A stretch of 64,000 bases of DNA from Bifidobacterium dentium JCM 1195 = DSM 20436 (GCF_001042595.1 NZ_AP012326.1:434001-498000), one strand, 5' to 3'. Positions 1 to 11,000 are shown, numbered from the stretch's first letter. The notes: generated by a model from the letters alone, not told the origin. A program made the numbers and translations.

Positions 1-512
1 TCACCCAGCAGCGCACGTTCCGGCAGCAGTTCATCCGCACGCAACGGGCGCGACTGCGTCGATAGGGCCGGTGCCGCCTGCAATGAGAACAACGTCTCCC
101 GCAGGGCATGCGAGGCACCGGCGACACCGGAACGTACCGGACTCAGATACACGGGATCGGATTCGGCGAATGCCGGCATCACCGAAGTGCAGGTGACCTC
201 CGGAGTGGCCGCGCCAATCTGCCGCACCAACATCAGCAGAAAACTGCCATATGTGCCAATAATCGCGTTCTCACCGCCTAAATCGCGTACGGACTTGCGG
301 GCGGCCAGCGAAGCGGCCATCGGATTGGAAGCCGGCACCCCGCCGATGGCGAAGCAGTCGAATGCGCCGCGCCATGCGAGCACATTCAGCAACGAAGTGA
401 CGCGTTCGTCGGCGATGCCGTTCATCAGGCATTCGAACGCGAGCCGTTCGATGGTGGAATCGTCGGTATGACCTGACAGCAGGTCAAGAATGTCAGCCTG
501 ATCGGAATTCAT
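1..512 (-). CDS. Hypothetical protein, C-terminus cut off by the window edge
   Basis: An open frame runs from an ATG at 512 (complement) to the window edge without a stop, giving about 170 residues of the N-terminal part. It begins MNSDQADILDLLSGHTDD and contains a glycine/alanine-rich stretch around FAIGGVPASNPMAASLAARK. No signal peptide or clear membrane helix is visible, and I do not recognise the family. Codon use is like that of its neighbours, which supports it as a real gene. It is transcribed away from the membrane-protein gene that starts near 607, and the gap is under 100 bases. No convincing Shine-Dalgarno lies before the ATG, so the start could be leaderless or wrong. Confidence 0.6.
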   Translation of the reverse strand, partial: MNSDQADILDLLSGHTDDSTIERLAFECLMNGIADERVTSLLNVLAWRGAFDCFAIGGVPASNPMAASLAARKSVRDLGGENAIIGTYGSFLLMLVRQIGAATPEVTCTSVMPAFAESDPVYLSPVRSGVAGASHALRETLFSLQAAPALSTQSRPLRADELLPERALLG

Positions 513-606
513 ACTCGTCAAGTCTAGTCGGTGACGCCATGAATTGCGGTGGGTCGCGTGCGACGGGTGCATCGCGCATTCGGGCCGTAACGGTAATATG
601 CCGGAT

Positions 607-2661
607 ATGACCGAAGTACGAAAATCCAGGAGCCGCGGTGCGCGACTCTCCGGCTTTTGCCGTTGGACGCTGGCCGTATTGGCATGTCTGTGGCTGGCAT
701 GGTGCTGCGCCATCGGGCCGCTGTACTGGTACAACGTGGGATTGGACGGCTTCGGCTGGGCCAACATGCTGATTCTGGCGCTTTCCTTCGCCGTGTTTTT
801 CGCCATCGTCGTGGCACTGGTCAGATTCGGACGGGGCCAGCGCGTACTGCCGAGGTATTTCACACGACGGCATGAGCGGTTGCATGAAGAAGTCGAGGGC
901 ACGCCGACCACCATTCTCGGCATCGTGCTGAAGCATGTGCACGATGCCACGCATAGCCGTCCGGGGCGTGCCGTGCATGCCGTGGTCATCTGGGTCGGAC
1001 GCAAGCTGACGCGTTGCACCGACTGCTGGTGGAAGCTCATGCTGGTGTTCGTGATCGGCTGGCTGTGGATTCCGACCACATTGCTGGCTGCGTACGGTGC
1101 CGACATCCGTTCGCAGATCCGTGAGTTCAGCTGGGCCTGGAACCAGTGGACCGGGCTCAAACAGCCGTATATCGGTTTCTTCTCGTTCGTGCCGATGGAC
1201 ATCTATCCGACCGCGCACTACATGTGGCCTGCGAACCCGACCTATCTGACCGATCAGCACAATATCGTGCTGACGGTGTTCTACGGCGCAGTAGCCGCAA
1301 TCTCACGCTATTTCACGGATTCCAATGATGCGGGCATCGTGACGCTGGCGGCGTTGCAGTGGCTGTTCGCCGCCTTCTGCTGCGCGGCCACCGCAAACCG
1401 TTTTTTCAACCTGCCTTGGCGCAGACTTGGCGTCGGTTCCTTCGATTTCTCCCATCCGGAACGTCATGACTGTTGGAATCAGCGTGATTTCATGCATCCG
1501 GAAGCCGGTGTGGTCGCGCGCCCCTCCCGTTTGCGCGCCGGTGCGAAGACGCGTTTCGTGATACTGCTGTTCTTCATGGTGTGCCCGTTGGCCGTGTTCG
1601 CCACGATCTCACTAACCAAGTCGCCACTGTTCGCCTTCGCGTTCGTATGGTGGTTCGGGGTGTGGTACGAACTGCATATGACACATATCAAGGCATTGCC
1701 GACCATCAACGGCAAGCCGACGCGACTGCGCAAGCGTTCCATGCTCGCATTCTTCATGTCGAGCGTGGTGATGCTGATCAGCGCGAAATACGCCTGGTAC
1801 ATCATCGTGCTGGCGTTGATTCTGGCGTTGCTGAACGACCGCAAGCGCTGGAAGACCTATGTGGTCACCCTGCTGCTGCCGACCGTGCTCATCCATGGCG
1901 GCATCGTATTCCTCGCGGATTCCGGTGCGATCATCAGCGGTGACCCCATCGAAAGCCGAGGCATTCAGCTGCAGCAGATCGCGCGCGTGGCGAAATACAA
2001 TCCGCAGGGCATTCCGGCGGACGCGGCCTCGAAGCTCGAGCCGATCTTCAACCTCGACCAAATGGCCGACGCATATTACCAGCAGGACGCCGACCCGGTG
2101 AAATCCTCCGGCATCCAATCCAAAAAGGTGAGCTACAAGTGGCGCACCGTCACCAAAGAGGACATGGAGAACTTCAACAAGGCGTGGCTGGAAATCGTCA
2201 AGGCGAATCCAGTGATTGCGCTGGACGCCTTCTTCGCCGAATGCTTCGGCTACTTCGATGTGACCGACCTGCCATACGTCTCGATGGACTATTACGTGAA
2301 CAACGATTATGTGCAGGAAGATAACGACTGGATTCACCTGTACAACCATGAGTGGCGCGACAAAGTGGCCGACTTCGCCAAACAGTGGGGGAAAATCCCG
2401 GTGTTCGGCTGGTTGGTGCATGGCAACCTGTATGTGACGCTCACGCTACTGATCGGTGCGGCCGAGGTGGTGCTGCGTCGCTGGCGTTCGTTGTCGTGGC
2501 ATCTGCCGTTGCTGCTGCTCATGGGCGTGATGATCACCGCGCCGGCGAATAATTTCGAGCGTCACATGCTGCCCGTTGCCTTCGTGTTCGGGTTCCTTTG
2601 CTTGCAGTTCTGGCGTGAGTCGCGCCGGCAACGGCATACGGCGGTGCCGACCGGCTCCTGA
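607..2661 (+). CDS. Large multi-pass membrane protein, DUF6020-like
   Basis: About 684 residues with roughly a dozen hydrophobic segments: two near the N-terminus, a dense block in the middle and more at the C-terminus. A loop after the second cluster of helices carries a TDQHNIVLT stretch. This recalls the acidic/His loop of GT-C-fold membrane glycosyltransferases and of the DUF6020 proteins common in bifidobacteria. That family name is recalled rather than computed. A long extracytoplasmic segment (about residues 450-580) precedes the last helices. The frame is open back to a TTG at 544, but ATGs at 598 and 607 fit better. A TAATAT at 594-599 could be a -10 box for a leaderless transcript starting at 607. 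Substrate unknown; a role in surface polysaccharide assembly is an inference. Confidence 0.75.
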   Translation: MTEVRKSRSRGARLSGFCRWTLAVLACLWLAWCCAIGPLYWYNVGLDGFGWANMLILALSFAVFFAIVVALVRFGRGQRVLPRYFTRRHERLHEEVEGTPTTILGIVLKHVHDATHSRPGRAVHAVVIWVGRKLTRCTDCWWKLMLVFVIGWLWIPTTLLAAYGADIRSQIREFSWAWNQWTGLKQPYIGFFSFVPMDIYPTAHYMWPANPTYLTDQHNIVLTVFYGAVAAISRYFTDSNDAGIVTLAALQWLFAAFCCAATANRFFNLPWRRLGVGSFDFSHPERHDCWNQRDFMHPEAGVVARPSRLRAGAKTRFVILLFFMVCPLAVFATISLTKSPLFAFAFVWWFGVWYELHMTHIKALPTINGKPTRLRKRSMLAFFMSSVVMLISAKYAWYIIVLALILALLNDRKRWKTYVVTLLLPTVLIHGGIVFLADSGAIISGDPIESRGIQLQQIARVAKYNPQGIPADAASKLEPIFNLDQMADAYYQQDADPVKSSGIQSKKVSYKWRTVTKEDMENFNKAWLEIVKANPVIALDAFFAECFGYFDVTDLPYVSMDYYVNNDYVQEDNDWIHLYNHEWRDKVADFAKQWGKIPVFGWLVHGNLYVTLTLLIGAAEVVLRRWRSLSWHLPLLLLMGVMITAPANNFERHMLPVAFVFGFLCLQFWRESRRQRHTAVPTGS

Positions 2662-2689
2662 TGCCCCTTAAAGGGCTACCTGCCCGCTG

Positions 2690-2703
2690 TGTGAGCGCTT
2701 TCA
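2690..2703. promoter_or_regulatory. Possible LacI-family operator
   Basis: TGTGAGCGCTTTCA lies in the gap between the membrane-protein gene and the biotin ligase gene. It matches the palindromic LacI-family pattern TGAAAGCGCTTTCA at 12 of 14 positions, with the central AGCGCT intact. It could instead be a chance hairpin downstream of the membrane-protein gene. No regulator gene lies nearby. Confidence 0.3.
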
Positions 2704-2835
2704 CGCGGTGAGGGCGTCGGAGGTTTGCCGCTGGGTGTGATAGCCGCTATTTTCCAACGGTCTGTTTTTGGGTTAGGTTTGAAGCCGTGCGAAGATGCTC
2801 ACACGGCGGGCAGATAGCATGTCAGGGGGTATTGG

Positions 2836-3693
2836 ATGGGATTGATGGATTCGGCGTTGACGATGCCGGGCACCTGTGTTGCGGCCGATTGCGTGTTGTC
2901 CTTGGATTCGGTGGGCTCTACCAACACCTACGCCGCCGATTTGGTGCGCTCCGGTGAACTGTACGGTGATGCTCGGCGTGGAGGTGAGATCGCCGTGGTG
3001 TGTGCCGATGCGCAGACCGCCGGCCGAGGTCGCCTCGACCACCGATGGACCAGTAGGCCGGGGGAGTCGTTCACCGTCAGTTTCGTGGTGAATGTGCCCG
3101 TGTCGATCGTGCGCGACGCATCAATCGGCGGTTGGTTGCAGATGATCGCCGGATTGGCCGTATTGGAGGCGATTCGCGGGGCTTGCCCGCACCGGAGCGC
3201 CGAGCCGCAGCTCAAATGGCCGAACGATATCGTTGTCGGCGGCAGGAAACTCGGGGGCATTCTCGCCGAAATGGTGCCGATTCCCGATTGCGGCGAACGT
3301 GTGGCGATCGTGTTCGGCGTTGGCCTGAACCTCAACGTTCCCGTCGACCGTTTGCCTACGGAGAATTCAATCTCCCTGCAGATGCTCACAAGCGACCTGC
3401 CGGACCCAACCGCCTTGCGGGATGAATTGGCCGCCCGAATAGTGCGAGATCTCAGGTTGCGTCTAACCGATTTCGAGGCCGACCCTCAGCGCGAGGCCAA
3501 ACGTTGCCTGGAAGCCATGAATGTGGTCTGTTGGACTTTGGGCAAGCCCTGTGAAGCGCATTTCACCGACGGTTCCGCCCTTCAAGGCCGGGCGATCGCC
3601 CTTAACCCTGATGCCTCCCTCACCATGCGGGATCGATTTGGGGCGCTTCACCGAGTCACCACCGCCGACGTGGGCGTACTCCAAAACCGGTGA
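2836..3693 (+). CDS. birA: Biotin--[acetyl-CoA-carboxylase] ligase (no DNA-binding domain)
   Basis: 285 residues. It activates biotin with ATP and attaches it to the BCCP lysine of acyl-CoA carboxylase, in the cytoplasm. The biotin/ATP-binding motif GRGR is at residues 63-66, followed by LDHRW. The KWPND motif is at 127-131 and KLGGIL follows it, all standard for the catalytic core. The C-terminal SH3-like domain is present. The N-terminal helix-turn-helix of E. coli BirA is absent, so this enzyme is not expected to repress transcription. The ATG at 2836 follows an AGGGGG Shine-Dalgarno. It converges with bioY and lies about 0.8 kb from the gene for its likely substrate, the biotin carboxylase/BCCP protein, which supports the assignment. 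Confidence 0.93.
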   Translation: MGLMDSALTMPGTCVAADCVLSLDSVGSTNTYAADLVRSGELYGDARRGGEIAVVCADAQTAGRGRLDHRWTSRPGESFTVSFVVNVPVSIVRDASIGGWLQMIAGLAVLEAIRGACPHRSAEPQLKWPNDIVVGGRKLGGILAEMVPIPDCGERVAIVFGVGLNLNVPVDRLPTENSISLQMLTSDLPDPTALRDELAARIVRDLRLRLTDFEADPQREAKRCLEAMNVVCWTLGKPCEAHFTDGSALQGRAIALNPDASLTMRDRFGALHRVTTADVGVLQNR

Positions 3694-3772
3694 TTCGACG
3701 AACGGAAGGCGTATCATGCCCTCACGGTGAGGCGAAGGGCGGCATGCGTCAATGGGTGATGCGTTCCGGTCC

Positions 3773-4354
3773 CTACCGAAGCTTCGCCAATCCGGCAGCC
3801 ACTGCCGAGGCGACGACGGCCTTGATGACGTCGCCGAACACGAAGCCCATGGAAGCGACGGCCACGACCGGCAGGGATACGCTCGTGACGGCGGACTGAA
3901 TGATGAATCCGAAGAGATAGTCCACGGCGACGCAACCCACCAAGGCCGCGCCGCAATACCGTGCCGCGGTCAGCATGCTGCCTTTGGCCGAGTCGGTGCG
4001 CGCTTCGCCCTTGAGCAGAGAGGTGATGACGGCGGCGGGCAGGAATCCGAGCAGGAACCCGGCGCTCGGTCCGACCAGCGCCAGGGTGGAGGCGCCACCG
4101 GCGAATACCGGCAGTCCGAGTGCGCCGGCGGCCAGATACAGGGCGATGGCTGCGCCGGCCTGCCGCCAAGGCAGCATGAGGGCGGCGAGCATGATCACAA
4201 AGGTCTGCAGAGTGATGGGCACCGGGGTGCCGGGTACGGGAATTTCGCCGGCGGCGGAAGCGGCCCATAGTAGGAGCGCAAACAGCACCGGTTTGAATAT
4301 GGAGCCGAATTTGCCGTTGGACAGCGATTTGATGGTGAGGATTGCGTGGTACAT
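3773..4354 (-). CDS. bioY: Biotin transporter BioY (S component)
   Basis: 193 residues with about six hydrophobic helices and the BioY signature PVPGTPVPITLQTF near the N-terminus. The alanine/glycine-rich GAAIALYLAAGALGLPVFAG segment follows. BioY is the substrate-binding membrane component of an ECF-type biotin importer. No EcfA/EcfT gene is in the window, so it would use a shared energising module elsewhere or act alone. The start at 4354 is chosen because AAGGAG lies just upstream; the frame extends further to 4396 but without a better site. It diverges from the carboxylase gene, so one control region (4355-4520) serves both. I see no biotin biosynthesis genes here, consistent with scavenging. 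Confidence 0.92.
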   Translation of the reverse strand: MYHAILTIKSLSNGKFGSIFKPVLFALLLWAASAAGEIPVPGTPVPITLQTFVIMLAALMLPWRQAGAAIALYLAAGALGLPVFAGGASTLALVGPSAGFLLGFLPAAVITSLLKGEARTDSAKGSMLTAARYCGAALVGCVAVDYLFGFIIQSAVTSVSLPVVAVASMGFVFGDVIKAVVASAVAAGLAKLR

Positions 4355-4520
4355 GAAATCTCCTTGAAATAGCGACGAAAGAACGTGATTCGTCAACCGA
4401 CGGGCTTAATCGTAGAAAAATGAAGTTACGACTACGTTTGTGGAGCCGTACAAAAAGACCGCGTCACTTTTGTGGAAAACGAGTGTTCGTGCAGCCGCAA
4501 AAGCGAGCAATGTTGACAAC

Positions 4521-6383
4521 ATGCCTAAAAACGTCAACACACTCTTGGTGGCCAATCGTGGTGAGATTGCGCTACGTGTAGTGCGCACCGCCCGCGAAAT
4601 GGGGATTCCCACGGTGGCGGTGTATGCCGAACAGGACCGTCATGCGCAATATGTGCAGATGGCCGATGACGCGTATCTGCTGTCGGGCGACACCTACAAA
4701 GACACGTATCTCAACGAGGATCTGCTCATCGACATTCTGCACCGCAGCGGCGCCGATGCGGTGCATCCGGGTTATGGCTTCCTTTCCGAGGTGGCGAGTT
4801 TCGCGCAGAAGGTGATTGATGCCGGCGCGACATGGGTCGGCCCGAATCCGAAGGCGCTGGTCGATCTGGGAGACAAGATCACCGCACGGCGAGTGGCGAC
4901 CTTCGCCAAGGTCCCGCCGGTGCCGGGCATCTCGCATTCGATTTCCGACATGCGCCTGCTGCTCGACTTCGCGCATACGCACGGCTATCCGCTGATGTTG
5001 AAGCGCACCGACGGCGGTGGCGGCCGCGGCATCACGCTGGTGCGCAACGACGATGAGCTTCGCGGATTCTACATGAATCATGACGCGCTGCAGGGCGGCG
5101 ACCTGAACGAATACTTCGTGGAACGCTTCATCGACAAGGGCCGTCATGTGGAGACGCAGTGCGGCCGCGATACGCATGGCAACTTCACCGTGTATTCCAC
5201 GCGCGACTGCTCCGTGCAACGCCGCAATCAAAAGCTGGTCGAAGAGGCCCCGGCGCCGTTCCTGCCCGACACCGTGATGGAACAGCTCGCCCGTTACTCC
5301 CGCAACCTGTTCGAAGCCGTGGGCTACGTGGGTCTGGGCACCTGCGAATTCATGGTGACCGAACAGGGCAAGGTGTACTTCCTGGAGGTCAATCCGCGTC
5401 TGCAAGTCGAACATACCGTCAGTGAGGAGGTGTGCGGGCTTGATCTGGTGCGCGAGCAGCTGACGATTGCGAACGGCGGTGAGCTGACGGTGGAGCATCC
5501 GATTCGAGGCCATAGCTTCGAGCTGCGCCTCACCTGCGAGGATCCGGCCAAGAACCTGACGCCGAGCTCCGGCACGCTCACCGCGTTGCGTTGGCCGTCC
5601 GGTCCGGGCATCCGCGTGGATTCCGGTGTGCTTGAAGGCGACACCATTTCGCCGAAGTTCGATTCGATGATGGGCAAGCTCGTCGTTACCGCCTCCGATC
5701 GGGCGAACGCCGTGGCCCGCGTGCGTCGTGCGTTGGAGGAGCTGAGCATCGAGGGCGTACCGACGCCGGCCAGCCTGTTCGAACGAATCTTCAACGATGA
5801 TGAATTCACCGCCGAGCATGGTGCCGCGTATGACGTGAGCACGAAGTGGCTGGAACGTAAGTACCTCAATAAGGAGGCCGCCTCCTCGCACGGCGGCCAG
5901 CCGGCCTCGCTGAGCGGTGCCGCCGACGAAGGCAAGGATATCGAATCCAGCGAGACCTTCGTGATCGAAGTCAACAACCACAGGGTGTCGCTGACGGTAC
6001 CGACCGACATCGTGGCGAACCTGACCGGTTCGGCCAAGGCCCGCGACGCCAAACGTGCCATCCAGCCGCTGCGCGGGCAGGGTCTGCATCACGTCAAACG
6101 GGGCCCGCAGGCCAGCGAAGGGCAGTCCGGCATCATTGCCTCGCCGATGCAGGCCGTGGTCACGCGCATCAACGTGGCCGAGGGGCAGGAGGTCGCCAAG
6201 GGCGATCTGCTGGTGGTGCTCGAATCCATGAAGATGGAGAACTACGTGTACGCGCCGGTCAAGGGCACGGTAACGAAGATCTTCGTCGGTCCGGCCAACG
6301 GCGTGGAGGCGGGGGAGACGTTGCTCACCATCAACGTGGCGGGCACAACCCCCGAATCCAAGGACGAGGAGGCCGAGCAATGA
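4521..6383 (+). CDS. Acyl-CoA carboxylase alpha chain: biotin carboxylase plus BCCP
   Basis: About 620 residues. The N-terminal biotin carboxylase domain starts with the typical LLVANRGEIALRVVRTA. The ATP-grasp glycine loop is KRTDGGGGRGI, and FLEVNPRLQVEHTVSE is the catalytic-core signature. The C-terminal biotinyl domain has ESMKMEN, with the biotinylated lysine at about residue 571 (codon 6231-6233). This two-domain layout is that of actinobacterial AccA-type alpha chains. It carboxylates biotin, which the beta chain then uses to make malonyl-CoA (or methylmalonyl-CoA). The frame is open upstream to a GTG at 4440. The ATG at 4521, right before the conserved core, is preferred although its Shine-Dalgarno is weak. 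Its stop overlaps the start of the beta-chain gene. Confidence 0.93.
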   Translation: MPKNVNTLLVANRGEIALRVVRTAREMGIPTVAVYAEQDRHAQYVQMADDAYLLSGDTYKDTYLNEDLLIDILHRSGADAVHPGYGFLSEVASFAQKVIDAGATWVGPNPKALVDLGDKITARRVATFAKVPPVPGISHSISDMRLLLDFAHTHGYPLMLKRTDGGGGRGITLVRNDDELRGFYMNHDALQGGDLNEYFVERFIDKGRHVETQCGRDTHGNFTVYSTRDCSVQRRNQKLVEEAPAPFLPDTVMEQLARYSRNLFEAVGYVGLGTCEFMVTEQGKVYFLEVNPRLQVEHTVSEEVCGLDLVREQLTIANGGELTVEHPIRGHSFELRLTCEDPAKNLTPSSGTLTALRWPSGPGIRVDSGVLEGDTISPKFDSMMGKLVVTASDRANAVARVRRALEELSIEGVPTPASLFERIFNDDEFTAEHGAAYDVSTKWLERKYLNKEAASSHGGQPASLSGAADEGKDIESSETFVIEVNNHRVSLTVPTDIVANLTGSAKARDAKRAIQPLRGQGLHHVKRGPQASEGQSGIIASPMQAVVTRINVAEGQEVAKGDLLVVLESMKMENYVYAPVKGTVTKIFVGPANGVEAGETLLTINVAGTTPESKDEEAEQ

Positions 6384-7981
6384 CCGATATTCTCACCAGC
6401 CCGGCCGTGCAGGATGCCGTGGATCATGTCGAAGGCTCGCAGCCGATCCGTCCCGCGGTGTTGCGTGCCGCGCAGCTTGCGCACGAGGCGGAGGACCATG
6501 CCCGCGACCGTCAGCATGTCAAAGGCAAGCTGACCGCCCGCGAACGGCTCGATCTGCTGCTCGATACCGGCACTTTCGAGGAAATCGGCAGATTCTGCGG
6601 CGGCGACATCAACGGAGGTCAGGCGGGTGCCGCCGTCATCACCGGCTTCGGCGAGATCCACGGCCGCAAAGTGGCCGTCTATGCGCAGGACTTCTCCGTC
6701 AAGGGCGGCACATTGGGCGTGGCCGAAGGTCGTAAGATCTGTCGGCTGATGGATCAGGCACTGAATCTCAAGGTGCCGATCATCGCATTGATCGATTCCG
6801 GCGGCGCGCGCATCCAGGAGGGCGTGGCCGCGCTCACGCAGTACGGTCACCTGTTCACGAAGACCTGCGAGGCAAGCGGATTCGTACCACAGCTTTCGCT
6901 GATTCTCGGTCCGTGCGCCGGTGGTGCCGTGTACTGCCCGGCGTTGACCGATCTGATCATCATGACTCGCGAGAACTCCAACATGTTCGTCACCGGTCCG
7001 GATGTGGTCAAGGCGGCCACCGGCGAGGTGATCAGCATGGAGGATCTGGGTGGCGGCCATGTGCACAACACCACCTCCGGCGTGGCCCACTATCTGGGCG
7101 AGGATGAGGCCGATGCAATCGACTATGCGCGCACGGTGCTCGCCTACCTGCCGTCGAACTCCGATCTCACACCGCCGACCTACGCGTATGCGGCGACCAG
7201 GGCCGACCGGGACGTAGCCAGAAGGCTTGCCGACGTCGTACCGGAAAACGACCGGCAACCCTACGACGTGCTCGATGTGATCCGTTGTGTCGTGGACTAT
7301 GGCGAATTCGTGCAGGTGCATGAGCTGTTCGCTTGTTCCGCAGTGGTCGGCTTCGCCTGCATCGACGGGCATCCGGTGGGAATCGTGGCCAACCAGCCGA
7401 ATGTCAATGCGGGCATCCTCGATGTGGACTCCTCCGAAAAGGTGGCGCGATTCGTGCGTCTATGCGATGCGTTCAACCTGCCGGTCATCACGTTCGTGGA
7501 TACACCCGGCTACAAGCCGGGTGCGCAGCAGGAGCATGCGGGCATCATCCGCCGTGGTGCGAAAGTGATCTATGCCTACGCCAATGCGCAGGTGCCGCTC
7601 GTCACCGTGATTCTGCGCAAGGCCTTCGGCGGCGCCTACATCGTGATGGGTTCCAAGTCGATTGGCGCGGATCTCAACTATGCATGGCCGTCCAGCCAGA
7701 TCGCAGTGCTCGGTGCCACCGGTGCGGTGAACATCATCCATCGCAAAGACCTGCAGAAAGCCAAGGATTCCGGCAAGGACGTGGAGGCGCTCAGGGCCAA
7801 ATACACGGCCGAGTACGAACGCACCACCGTCAATGCGAACCTGTCGCTGGAAATGGGCGAGATCGACGCGATGATCGATCCCGAGCAGACCCGCGAAACC
7901 ATCGTCGACGCGTTGCGACTGCTCGCCAGCAAGAAGCGCGCCCGCAAAACCACCAAGCATCACGGCAATCAGCCACTCTGA
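6380..7981 (+). CDS. Acyl-CoA carboxylase beta chain (carboxyltransferase)
   Basis: 533 residues of the crotonase-fold carboxyltransferase family (PccB/AccD-type). The N-terminal half has the acyl-CoA-binding core with IALIDSGGARIQEGV and GPCAGGAVYCPALTD. The C-terminal half has the carboxybiotin-binding signature TFVDTPGYKPGAQQE and RKAFGGAYIVMGSK. It transfers CO2 from carboxybiotin to acetyl- or propionyl-CoA. The gene overlaps the alpha-chain stop by four bases (ATGA), which indicates translational coupling and a fixed subunit ratio. Its position directly before the fatty acid synthase gene argues that acetyl-CoA is the physiological substrate. That is inference, because the family is promiscuous and the residue fixing acyl specificity was not modelled. 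Confidence 0.93.
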   Translation: MTDILTSPAVQDAVDHVEGSQPIRPAVLRAAQLAHEAEDHARDRQHVKGKLTARERLDLLLDTGTFEEIGRFCGGDINGGQAGAAVITGFGEIHGRKVAVYAQDFSVKGGTLGVAEGRKICRLMDQALNLKVPIIALIDSGGARIQEGVAALTQYGHLFTKTCEASGFVPQLSLILGPCAGGAVYCPALTDLIIMTRENSNMFVTGPDVVKAATGEVISMEDLGGGHVHNTTSGVAHYLGEDEADAIDYARTVLAYLPSNSDLTPPTYAYAATRADRDVARRLADVVPENDRQPYDVLDVIRCVVDYGEFVQVHELFACSAVVGFACIDGHPVGIVANQPNVNAGILDVDSSEKVARFVRLCDAFNLPVITFVDTPGYKPGAQQEHAGIIRRGAKVIYAYANAQVPLVTVILRKAFGGAYIVMGSKSIGADLNYAWPSSQIAVLGATGAVNIIHRKDLQKAKDSGKDVEALRAKYTAEYERTTVNANLSLEMGEIDAMIDPEQTRETIVDALRLLASKKRARKTTKHHGNQPL

Positions 7982-8047
7982 CCCCTGTAACGCTGCCCCT
8001 GGTAGGGGAGCATCAACGAAGTTTTTGCAATAGAAGTAAGGAACATC

Positions 8048-11000
8048 ATGAACGCCTTTTTTCTCGATCGACTGAACAGCGAGCCGCACGCGCTCGCCTT
8101 CGCCGGCCAGTCCACGCCGTGGCCCGTGGCGCTTGCCGACCAGAGCACCAATCCGGTGCTCGACGGTGAGCTGCACGCTCATGCCGCTGCGGCACAGGCC
8201 CTGCTCTACCCGGTGGCCGCGGACCTGCTGGCCACCACGGGACGTCCGGTCGACCTGTTCGGCTTCGAGGCGAATCCGGCCCGTCTTGGCGACGCCGCAT
8301 CCGCGGCGGCCAGCGTTCCGGGCATTGCGCTCACCCAGTTGGGTGCGCTGATCGACGCCGCCGAACTCGGCTACAATCCGGCCAAGGCCAAGCCGATCGC
8401 CGTGCTTGGCCACTCTCAGGGCGTGCTTGCCGTACATATGGTTCAGGCCATCGAACAGGCCGGTTCCATCGCGGCGGCCACCGCGCAGATCGATGAGATT
8501 CTTGCGATCGCTACGCTGATCGGTGTTGCCGGAACCCGCCAGGCCCGTCAGTTGGGGCTTGCCGCCCGTCATGGCGAGGCGACTCCGATGCTGTCGGTCA
8601 AGGACATCACCCGTGCCCAAGTGGATGCGCTGATCGCACGTGTTTCCGGCGTGCACGGTCCGATCGCCGTGGCCGTGGCCAATTCCGCCACGCATTACGT
8701 GCTGTCGGGCTATCCCGAAGATCTTGCCGCATTCGGCGTGGAGGTCGCCAAGGAGCATAGGCGTCAGGCCAAGCTGCGTGAGGAGAAGGTGCGCGGCGGT
8801 CGTGTGTTCGATCCGGTGCTCGAATATCTTGACGTGACCCTGCCATTCCACAGCCCGCTGATGGCCGAAGCTGTTTCACAGACTGTTTCATGGGCGCAAT
8901 CCTGCGGCATTGATGCCGATCATGCCCGTGAGCTTGCCGCCGAGGTGCTGTTCAACCATGTGGATTGGGCCGCCCGTGTGAGCGCCCTGATGAAGTCCAC
9001 CGATCCGAGTGCCTTGTGGGTACTGGACTTCGGTCCCGGCGCCACCGTGGGCAAACTGTTCTCCACCGTGGCCCAAGGTACGGGCGTCGGTGTGGTGGAA
9101 GCCTTCACCACGGCCGATCGCGGTGCGCTGTCCACCTTGGAGACCTCACCGGAACGCACCCAGAATTGGACCCGTTTTGCGCCGAGCGTCATCCATACCG
9201 CTGCCGGCGACAAGGTACGTACCGCGTTCACCGAGCTCACCGGCAAGGCTCCGGTGTTGCTCGCCGGCATGACCCCGACCACCGTGGAGCCGGAAATCGT
9301 CGCCGCTGCCGCCAACGCCGGCTACTGGGCGGAACTCGCAGGCGGCGGCCAGGTGACCGCCAGTGTGTTCGACCGCCATGTGGCCAAACTCGAGGAGGAG
9401 CTCGAGGAAGGTCGCACCGTCGAATTCAACGCCATGTTCATGGACCGCTATCTGTGGAACCTGCAGTTCGGTTCCCAGCGCATCGTGCCGAAGAAGCGTG
9501 CCAGCGGCACCCCCATCGACGGCGTGGTCATCTCCGCCGGCATTCCGGAATTCGATGAAGCCGTGGAACTCATCCACAGCCTCAATGCCGATGGCTTCCC
9601 GTATGTGAGCTTCAAGCCGGGCACCATCGACCAGATTCGTCAGGTCGTACGCATCGCCAAGGCCGTGGCCCCCACCAAGGTGCTGATCGAAGTCGAAGGC
9701 GGCTCCGCCGGCGGGCATCATTCCTGGGAGTCCCTTGACGATCTGCTGCTGAGCACCTATGCCGAAGTGCGTGAACAGTCCAATCTCGTGCTCGTGGCCG
9801 GTGGCGGCATCGGTACGCCGGAACGTGGCGCCGACTACATCACCGGTGAATGGTCCACCGAATACGGTCGTCCGCTCATGCCGGTGGACGGCGTGCTTGT
9901 CGGCACCGCCGTCATGACCGCCAAAGAGGCCCACACCAGTGCGGAAGTCAAGCGGATGCTCGTCAACACTCCGGGCATCGACGCCAAGGGAGCCGCCGGC
10001 GATCCGTTCGCCCCGCTGGGTGAGCAGTGGGTGCCGAGCGGCCAGGCCTTGGGCGGGGTGACCTCCGGACTGAGCCACCTGCATGCCGACATCTACGAGC
10101 TGGAGAACTCCTCCGCCCGCTGCGGCCGTCTGTTGGTGCGCGTCATGAAGCATCCCGAGGAGCTGGAAAGCCGTCGCGAAGAGATCATCGAAGCGCTGAA
10201 CGCCACCGCCAAGCCGTATTTCGGTGATTTGAAAACCATGACCTACCTTCAGTGGGCCCAGCGTTTCGCCGACCTTTCCTTCCCATGGGCCGACGAGACC
10301 TACGCCGACCGTTTCCTGCACCTGCTGCAACGCATCGAAGCGCGCGTCACCGAGCAGGAAAGCGGTGAGTTCACGTCGCTGTTCGCCTCCCGCGCCGACG
10401 TGCAGGCCGATCCGCACGCCGCCATCGCCAAGCTGGGCGAAGCCTATCCGCAGGCCGATGAGCTGACCGTCACCCCGATGGACGAGGCCTGGTTCCCGAC
10501 CTTGGTGCGCGAGTATCCCAAGCCCATGCCGTTCGTGCCGGTCATCGACAACGATCTGTTGCGCTGGTGGGGTCAGGACCAACTATGGCAGTCGGAGGAC
10601 CCTCGCTACTCCGCCGATTCGGTGCGTATCATTCCGGGTCCGATCTCCGTTGCCGGCATCACCACCGTCGACGAGCCGGTGGCCGACATCCTTGGCCGGT
10701 TCGAATCGGCCATGGTGCAGCGTGTCGCCGCGCATGACGTTGCGAAAGACCTGAGTGCCTTCGCGCAGCTGGGTGCCGCGACTTGCGCCGAGGAGTTCAT
10801 CCGCAAGTCGCCGAACATCTCCTGGGTCGGCCATCTTATGGCCAATCCGGCGTACGGCACCGATAACGGCGACGCCGATTATGAAATCCGTAAGGTCGGC
10901 ACGAACGGCGACGTCGAACAGTACGATCTCGACATCCACCTCGACACCTACTGGGACAACGATCCGGACGGCGGCGCCTCCAAGCATGCCGTGCGTGACA

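Noticed and set aside
2836-3693. BirA as biotin-responsive repressor
   Set aside because: The protein begins directly with the catalytic domain; no helix-turn-helix is present.
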